Of a stretch of DNA of 64,000 nucleotides, positions 57,180 through 64,000 are shown one piece after another; the first letter of the stretch is position 1, and each line of letters begins with the position of its first letter. A program made the translations under genes and the position numbers. Under the pieces are notes generated by a model. It had not been told where the DNA came from, ran no database searches, and worked only from the letters and a program-made list of their open reading frames with translations. Source of the stretch: Scatophagus argus (lineage: Eukaryota; Chordata; Actinopteri; Scatophagidae); the NCBI RefSeq assembly GCF_020382885.2, contig NC_058497.1, forward strand, positions 20,886,330-20,950,329. Direction: 5' to 3'.

Positions 57180-58145
57180 ATGATTGCCAATGTCACAATG
57201 ATGAAAAGCTTTTCCATCCTTGGATTCCCCGGACTTTCATCGCAATATTATGGACCTGTGTCAGCTCTGCTTTTTTTCTTCTACCTTGCTATTTCAGTGG
57301 GAAATGTTTTCATTTTGGCATTTGTTCTATATGAGAAGTCCTTGCAAAAACCGACTTATCTGGTCTTTTGTCACCTGGCACTGAATGACTTAACTTTTGG
57401 CACCGTGACTCTCCCAAAGATCATATCAAAGTATTGGTTTGATGATAGCATTATTTCATTTTATGGGTGCTTCACACAGATGTTCTTTGTTCATTATTTA
57501 GGATCGGTGACGTCCTTCATCTTGTTGGTCATGGCTCTCGATCGATTTATTGCAATATGTATTCCACTGCGTTATCCTGTGCTAATTACAAACAACATCA
57601 TATCAGTGCTCTGTGGCTTTGCTTGGTTCATACCTCTACCTCTGATGGTAGCTGTCGTACTCCATGTCCTCACTTTACCTTTCTGTAAATCAAATGTCAT
57701 CGCTCAGTGCTATTGTGACCACATTTCTATAACAAGTCAGGCATGTGGTCAGGATGTTAAAATAGTTGCAGTCACTTCTCTGTGTGTGGCCATGTTTTGT
57801 CTTTTGGTCCCTCTTGCATTCATCTTGTTTTCCTACATTTCCATTATTGTGGTTATTATGAAAATGTCCAATGCTGCGGGCCGCAAGAAAACCTTATCAA
57901 CTTGCACCCCACAAATATTTATCACATGTCTTTTTTACCTACCCAGGTGTTTTGTTTATGTGGCTAATACTGTTGGATTTTCTTTCAGTTTAGATGTTCG
58001 CATTTTATTGATATTGTTGTACAGTCTTTTTCCTCCTGCTGTTAATCCCTTCATATATTGTTTCAAGACTCAGGATATCAAGCAGAGTTTGATAAAGAAG
58101 CTTAAAACAACTAGGATTGGAATAGAGGTTAAACTTTCATTATAA
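57180..58145 (+). CDS. Odorant receptor (duplicate B1)
   Basis: Intact OR of 321 residues. Sequon N4; GFPGLSSQYYG; ALNDLTFGTVTLPKIISKYW (TM2 to ECL1); MALDRFIAICIPLRYPVL (DRF instead of DRY); ECL2 CKSNVIAQCYCDHISITSQAC; GRKKTLSTCTPQ before TM6; NPFIYCFKTQDIKQSL (TM7). Nearly identical to the gene at 62208 apart from two short divergent islands, residues 153-170 and 197-203. Same strand and same branch as 53243. Confidence 0.95.
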   Translation: MIANVTMMKSFSILGFPGLSSQYYGPVSALLFFFYLAISVGNVFILAFVLYEKSLQKPTYLVFCHLALNDLTFGTVTLPKIISKYWFDDSIISFYGCFTQMFFVHYLGSVTSFILLVMALDRFIAICIPLRYPVLITNNIISVLCGFAWFIPLPLMVAVVLHVLTLPFCKSNVIAQCYCDHISITSQACGQDVKIVAVTSLCVAMFCLLVPLAFILFSYISIIVVIMKMSNAAGRKKTLSTCTPQIFITCLFYLPRCFVYVANTVGFSFSLDVRILLILLYSLFPPAVNPFIYCFKTQDIKQSLIKKLKTTRIGIEVKLSL

Positions 58146-58199
58146 TAATGAAATATGATGATTTTGTTGCCTTAATTTTCAAGAAATGTGACTGTACTA

Positions 58200-58375
58200 C
58201 TGTACTATAGAAAATGTTGTGCTTGCAGGTTTCATTACTGTGAAGCCTTTATTTTAAGAGTGATTTACTGCTTTTATTGATATTGTTTTACAGTCTTTTT
58301 CCTCCTGCTGTTAATCCCATCATATATTGTTTCAAGAAAAGATAAGAATAGAGATAAAACTTTCCTACTAATGTA
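58200..58375 (+). pseudogene. OR 3'-end remnant
   Basis: From about 58276 the sequence repeats the last part of the B-type OR: LFPPAVNPIIYCFK is readable, followed by a broken copy of the tail. The preceding 58200-58260 resembles the 3' flank of the gene at 62208 (near 63285). A scrap of a further OR copy. Confidence 0.75.
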
Positions 58376-58499
58376 AAACTAAGCAGATGAGGCAGGATGC
58401 ACACAATAAACCAACAGCAGGATTTATCAACTTGAACTTGGACTACAAATTTAACTCTTAATACTATTTTCCCGTGGCCAAATTTTAGTCTTGGCCTTC

Positions 58500-59640
58500 T
58501 TGTTCTTTGCGGCGCCAGAAACAGGCTTGACAAACTGTGAACTCGTCACCTGAACTCGTCAGAGGAGGACTCTGACGTGTTCAAGTGAGCGTGCTCCGTC
58601 ATTTCCGGTTTGTCGCACACTGCGCTAAGCGTTGCATTGTGGTGTTCTGCTCTGCTCTAGATTCTTAAGTTAAAGCTCTTTCGTTGTTGTCCATATTAGA
58701 GCTCATCTACACATTAAAAACTCACATTACTGTTGTTAAGCATTTGCCTCTATCTTATCACTTTAGCTTAAGCTTATAGCTCCATAAGTTGCACTTGGCT
58801 ATAGCCTCTCCTTCCTTCTCCCCCTCTGCTGCTCAGTCCTGCTCGGTGTGTCAAATGTTTAGTTATTCTTCCGCCTCCATTAGTGGTTGGTTGGTTAGGT
58901 TGGAGGCGAAGGTTAGCGATTTGGAATGTCGATTTGGAGCCACATAGCTTAGCCTTTAGCTCTCCTCCGACAACTCCCGAGCAGCCGGGAAACCAGGGCC
59001 GGTGGGTGACTGTTCGTAGAAGGCATAGCTTCAGACCAAAGCCCGCCGAGTGCTACCAACCACTTAACGTTTCTAATAGGTATTCCCCACTCGGCGACAC
59101 ACCCGCCAAGGAAGTGGGTCTCTCCATGGCCCTGCCTGGATCCTGCTGCTCCTGCTCTGCACTGTTCTCTCTATCCACCCTGTCTCTCCTCTCCCCCCTC
59201 TCCTTTCTCTCTCTATCCACCCTGTCTCTCCTTTCCCAATCTCCTTTCTCTCTCCATCTCCCTGTCTCTCCTCTCCCAATCTCCTTTCTCTCTCCATCTC
59301 CCTGTCTCTCCTCTCCCCCCTCTCCTTTCTCTCTCCATCTCCCTGTCTCTCCTCTCCCCCCTCTCCTTCCCAGCTGGTCGCAGCAGAAGGCCGTCTACAC
59401 TGAGTCTGGTTCTGCTCGAGGTTTCTGGCTGTTGAAAGGAAGTTTTTCCTCGCCACTGTAGCCAAATGCTTACTCAGTGTGGGGTTTTGCCCTGGGACCT
59501 GTTTCTGTTTGATTCTCTCTCTTTTTTTTTCTTTTTTTTTTTTTTTGAATGTGTTGTTTACACACCCGTAAAGTGTCTTGAGATAACTCTGTTATGAATT
59601 GGCACTTTAAATAAAACTGAATTGAATTGAAATGAATTAT
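58500..59640 (+). repeat. Composite non-LTR-like repeat with internal minisatellite
   Basis: The left part encodes WVTVRRRHSF and VSNRYSPLGDTPAKE, resembling the N-terminal ORF1 stretch of fish LINEs. The right part has CTCGAGGTTTCTGGCTG, then AAGTGTCTTGAGATAACTC and an ATTGA-rich tail, a known fish LINE-type 3' end. A minisatellite sits between. I infer an internally deleted retrotransposon copy; the family is uncertain. Confidence 0.55.
59160..59372. repeat. Polypyrimidine minisatellite
   Basis: Four to five units of about 45 bp built from CTCTCC, CTGTCTCTCC and CCATCTCC blocks; almost pure pyrimidine on this strand. It gives long open frames in both directions that are artefacts. Confidence 0.85.
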
Positions 59641-61849
59641 ATTTAGTCATCAGCTTCCATCTATGGCACTGAAAAGGACAACCTTTCAGACAAGGCTTGA
59701 TGGGCCAAAGGTGAACAGGTGAACTTTTGACAAAAATGTTTTTATCACATTTGTATCTCCTTGTATCTGTCTTTTCTACCTCAATAAAATATTATTAGGA
59801 CACAATCATCCCTGTCGTTTGATGTTTAAAAAATACATTCTTACCGGTAGGTCCTGCATTCTCTGCTACACTAATGTAATTCAAATTCTTTTCACAGTTT
59901 AAAGATTTCTAACAATTTTATAATTTCAAAAAGTCAAATGATTTCACCGTGGCAGACACTATCAGGTGAACACTGTGTCTTCATCTGATGGGAGATTTGT
60001 GTGTATATACATGTGGGAAAGGGAGAAATAGAAAAAGGAATGTTATTTTGTGTTATTTTGCAAAGAAATAAATAATGCTCCATAACTCACGCAGCCTCTC
60101 TGTAACAGTAACAAAGCGTCAGACTTGCTCTTTTCACTTATTTAATCTTTTTATATGACTTGTATTTATGCAGTGCTCATCACATCAAAGGTGAGATCAC
60201 CAAAACCTGCTGTCTTCTACATAAGTTTAGATGTCATTTTCTAGAGGCGTTCAACGCATGTACAAGCAAATCTTTAACACTGAATATTTATAACAGTGAA
60301 CAACCATTGTCAGCGGCTCAAACTGGATTTTTCAGTACAACAGTCTCAAATCAATACAGTCCCTTCCCAAAAGATAACAGATCTAAATAAGTTCTGAAAG
60401 GCAGTGTTCAGAAACTGGTCCTTAGAAGACATAGTCTGTGGCAGTGAAACTGTAGCTGAAATGCAATTTTCATTATACTGTAGTCCGTTTTTTTTTCGTT
60501 GTTTGTTTTTTTGGCACAGCTGTATATGTGTTTGGTGTGGACTGTTGCTTAGCGTCTGTTGCTGAATCATAGCTAACATTCCTTATACATAGTAAAACCA
60601 TGAATGTGCTGTCTAGACCTGGAAGTGATGGTGCTACTCAAAAATTGTTTCCCACATGGACCACATTATAAAAGAGACCTTTATAAAACTGTTGACAGGA
60701 TACCTTGAACTGTAAAACAAGGTCAAGGTCAAAAAGGTAATGAATATTTGATCCCCAGAGGTTTACTACTCATAATTAAATTTCCTTGAAGAGAGAAGCA
60801 TTTCAAAATGCTATATATGCTTTTATATCCTTACCATGTAAAGTCTATTTGCTGAGTGGGAGCTTTCAGGCAGGAGAAACATCACTTACCATATTCAGTG
60901 GGCCACATACACAAAAAGTAAACCGGGAAGCTAGGAAACTAGGAAAAGCAGTTTTCACTGGACTGAATAGGCATCTTCTGGTCTGTTAACTAGCTCTGTT
61001 ATACATCAACAGAAACTCATCTGGAACCACAGGGTTGTGAGAGAAGAACTGGTTCCAGAGCTAATGTCACAAGCCATATCAATATTTTCTTCTTAACACA
61101 GAAGGTAGGGCCAAAGAATGGATATAGACTAACATTACTCAGGGTAACAGGAAAATATTGCTAACATTATTAGGCATACAGTAAGAACTGCATTTTCAAT
61201 AACAGCATATAACCATATTGCATAATGTCACTGGGCCTCCAACTAATGACAGCTTATAATCTACTGAAAATTAAGCCATAACCTAATGAGTCTGTATTGT
61301 ACATGGTCAACAGAATAAGTCTGTACCTGCATGTAGCCAATGTTGACAATTAATGCGTTTTTTTTCTCAAACTTTAATGTTAACCACCAGATGAACATGA
61401 ATGACTAAGTCACCATTTTTATATAAATTTGTACCCATTTGTGCTGAAGTTATGCACATTTAAACTAATGTAATATTCTACAAAAAAAAAATAGGTATAG
61501 CACTGAACTGCTGAATTTATTGTTGCTATTTTGTCATGGTTAATAATTCTCAGTTATATGAGTTCAATGAGATCACAGTCAGAACAATCAGCTTTTCAAA
61601 ATCACTGATATGCAGTGAGAGGTAAACCAGAAAGAAACTAATTACAGGAAATCACATTTGGTCATGAGAGTGCCACAAAATCCTTTCTATGAAAGTGTGT
61701 TTGTAAGACTCAGCACTCCATGCTACCTTTTGAGATTCTTCTGAGATTTGACCCTTTGAGGATGTATGGTCAAACATCACATCGGAGCCAATATTAACTG
61801 TCACCCAGGCACTGCACTCACCTCTTAGCTGCTGAACTGCATCTCAAAG
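59641..61849. other. Intergenic, no gene seen
   Basis: AT-rich; short open frames only. No repeat family recognised. Confidence 0.55.
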
Positions 61850-62170
61850 GTACGACTCTTACCTGGACTATGAATGAAAAACTCTGCTAAACTGCTGAAC
61901 ACTGAATGACTGTCTTTGTCTATGTTGTTATATATTATATAATTTGTTAGGGAAATGTTTTGCCAAAACTTTGGATCTGATAGAATCTAATCAGGGAAAG
62001 AGAGAATAGTGCAATATGTAATTTCCCTCAGTGTTGCAAGTAATGTTTTAATCAATCATCATCATCATTAATATAATGATAATTTTCATGTATTTATAAA
62101 TGCAAAAATTGTTGTAAAGTGTTTTTTTGTAATAATCTGCATCTAATATATTTTGTCTACTGCTTTGCAG
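61850..62170 (+). other. Predicted leader intron of OR at 62208
   Basis: Donor CAAAG/GTACGA and acceptor TGCTTTGCAG, 37 bases before the start codon. Confidence 0.45.
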
Positions 62171-62207
62171 GGTTTTCTTCATCTTGGTGCTTTAGAAACA
62201 GGTAATA

Positions 62208-63176
62208 ATGATCTATATTAATGCCACAAAGATGAAAAGCTTCTCCATCCTCGGATTCCCTGGACTTTCACCACAATATTATGGACCTGTGTCAGCTCTG
62301 CTTTTTTTCTTCTACCTTGCTATTTCAGTGGGAAATATTTTCATTTTGGCATTTGTTCTATATGAGAAGTCCTTGCAAAAGCCAACTTATCTGGTCTTTT
62401 GTCACCTGGCACTGAATGACTTAACTTTTGGCACCGTGACTCTCCCAAAGATCATATCAAAGTATTGGTTTGATGATAGCATTATTTCATTTTATGGGTG
62501 CTTCACACAGATGTTCTTTGTTCATTATTTAGGATCGGTGACGTCCTTCATCTTGTTGGTCATGGCTCTCGATCGATTTATTGCAATATGTATTCCACTG
62601 CGTTATCCTGTGCTAATTACAAACAACATCATATCAGTGCTCTGTGGCTTTGCTTGGTTCATACCTGTGTCTTTGATGGTCACCATTCTTGTCCAAGCCA
62701 TTACTTTGCCTTTCTGTAGATCAAATGTCATCGCTCAGTGCTACTGTGACCACATTTCTATAACAAGTCAGGCATGTGGTCAGGATGTTAAAATTGTACA
62801 AGTAAATACTCTTTGTATGGCCATGTTTTGTCTTTTGGTCCCTCTTGCATTCATCTTGTTTTCCTACATTTCCATTATTGTGGTTATTATGAAAATGTCC
62901 AATGCTGCGGGCCGCAAGAAAACCTTATCAACTTGCACCCCACAAATATTTATCACATGTCTTTTTTACCTACCCAGGTGTTTTGTTTATGTGGCTAATA
63001 CTGTTGGATTTTCTTTCAGTTTAGATGTTCGCATTTTATTGATATTGTTGTACAGTCTTTTTCCTCCTGCTGTTAATCCCATCATATATTGTTTCAAGAC
63101 TCAGGATATCAAGCAGAGTTTGATAAAGAAGCTGAAAACAACTAGGATTGGAATAGAGGTTAAACTTTCATTATAA
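62208..63176 (+). CDS. Odorant receptor (duplicate B2)
   Basis: Intact OR of 322 residues, one longer than B1 at the N terminus (sequon N5). Same frame and motifs: GFPGLSPQYYG, MALDRFIAICIPLRYPVL, CRSNVIAQCYCDH, GRKKTLSTCTPQ, NPIIYCFKTQDIKQSL. It differs from B1 mainly in the end of TM4/start of ECL2 (FIPVSLMVTILVQAIT against FIPLPLMVAVVLHVLT) and at the start of TM5 (IVQVNTLCM against IVAVTSLCV). These are regions that shape the binding pocket in ORs, so the two may differ in ligand range. Confidence 0.95.
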   Translation: MIYINATKMKSFSILGFPGLSPQYYGPVSALLFFFYLAISVGNIFILAFVLYEKSLQKPTYLVFCHLALNDLTFGTVTLPKIISKYWFDDSIISFYGCFTQMFFVHYLGSVTSFILLVMALDRFIAICIPLRYPVLITNNIISVLCGFAWFIPVSLMVTILVQAITLPFCRSNVIAQCYCDHISITSQACGQDVKIVQVNTLCMAMFCLLVPLAFILFSYISIIVVIMKMSNAAGRKKTLSTCTPQIFITCLFYLPRCFVYVANTVGFSFSLDVRILLILLYSLFPPAVNPIIYCFKTQDIKQSLIKKLKTTRIGIEVKLSL

Positions 63177-64000
63177 TAATGAAATATTATGATTTTGTTG
63201 CCTTGATTTTCAAGAAATGTAGAATTTTTTTTAAAAGGTTAACATATTGTGATGGTATGTAAATTATATATTTTTTGTGTGTGTGCCTGTGGGTTTCATT
63301 ACCATAAAGCTTCTATTTCAGAGCAATTAATTTCATGTGTAACCGCTTTAGAAGTGCCACACTGTATATCGTACAATGGAAGTAATGAGCTAAAAGGAAG
63401 AGATAATACTGTACATTATCTGCTTTATGAAAGAACCTCAGATACCACAACTAAAGTCTTATTTTTACTAACAAACAAGGGTGTACTGGGGCTTAACAAT
63501 GTGAAAGGGCCCATGAGGCATAATAAAATAAAATTTACAGGGAAGAAAAAACTCCAGCTTTGTTTGTACATTTTTTTCTCCTTTTCTGGAGTTTGGATTA
63601 ACAGCAAAGTGTGACATGTGTCCTCACTTCATATGTATCTGCTCCGAAATGGAAAAAAAGCCTGGAGCCTTGGATTTAATAGCTCTCGTCAGTCACTTTG
63701 TTTCACATAAAACTCAGAAGAAGAAGTTTTAAAACTAGCAACAGACTTTAATACATGCTGTTATTGACTACAGTGATACCACAATGATCACATGATTACA
63801 GTGATTTGGAACAAGTCCATGGACACGGTCCATGTGCCTTGGAAGATTTCAGTGTTCTGACAAACTGGAGAAATTAGAAGTTAAATGTTATGTGTTTTAA
63901 AACAATTAACAGAGACTGCTGATGCTGGTCACCAACCCAAAGTGTTGGTGTTTGATCACCTGGGAATGAAACTCGACATTCAGCTAAATTTTTCCTTCAG
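63177..64000. other. Intergenic, right edge
   Basis: AT-rich 3' flank of the last OR. The first 30 bases are shared with the flank of the gene at 57180. No gene seen. Confidence 0.55.

Noticed and set aside
58883-59461. 192-codon plus and 130-codon minus open frames
   Set aside because: Both run through the pyrimidine minisatellite and are low-complexity (Ser/Leu/Pro or Arg/Glu/Gly); artefacts of the repeat.

Overview
This is vertebrate nuclear DNA from a teleost fish. Three intron-bearing vertebrate genes, eight intact intronless odorant-receptor (OR) reading frames, fish-type tRNA-derived SINEs, LINE fragments and a Tc1 transposon all point that way. The species cannot be named from the sequence.

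Layout. (1) Positions 1-14.8 kb hold the 5' part of stim1 on the minus strand: a non-coding first exon and six coding exons, from the signal peptide to the first coiled coil. The rest of the gene lies beyond the left edge. (2) 15.8-17.9 kb: complete pgap2 on the minus strand (254 aa). (3) 18.4-22.9 kb: complete nicotinic receptor gene chrna10 on the plus strand (539 aa in five exons), head to head with pgap2. (4) 23-30.2 kb: a tandem duplication of chrna10 plus an OR gene. The first unit has the working chrna10 and an OR; the second has only scraps of chrna10 (one perfect exon and part of another) and a near-identical OR. (5) 33-42 kb: three plus-strand OR genes separated by LINE fragments and SINEs. 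(6) 43.7-46.6 kb: a transposon-rich patch with a full-length SINE with target-site duplication, an old Tc1 remnant, a nearly complete 1.64 kb Tc1 element with an intact transposase frame, and a short inverted-repeat element. (7) 47-64 kb: three more plus-strand OR genes of a second subfamily (GFPGL motif), two of them recent duplicates, among repeats.

How it fits together. STIM1 is the ER calcium sensor, PGAP2 is a Golgi GPI-anchor remodelling protein and CHRNA10 is a subunit of the hair-cell acetylcholine receptor; they are not a functional pathway. Their linkage to an OR cluster matches human 11p15.4, where CHRNA10, PGAP2 and STIM1 lie beside the class I OR cluster, so the arrangement is probably ancestral. 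The ORs form a small array growing by local duplication and apparently reshaped by gene conversion.

I found no wholly new biological system. The strongest observations are the duplicated chrna10-OR unit with its decayed receptor copy, two OR pairs with mosaic identity, a near-perfect SINE palindrome, a probable template-switch hairpin in a stim1 intron, and the young Tc1 copy.
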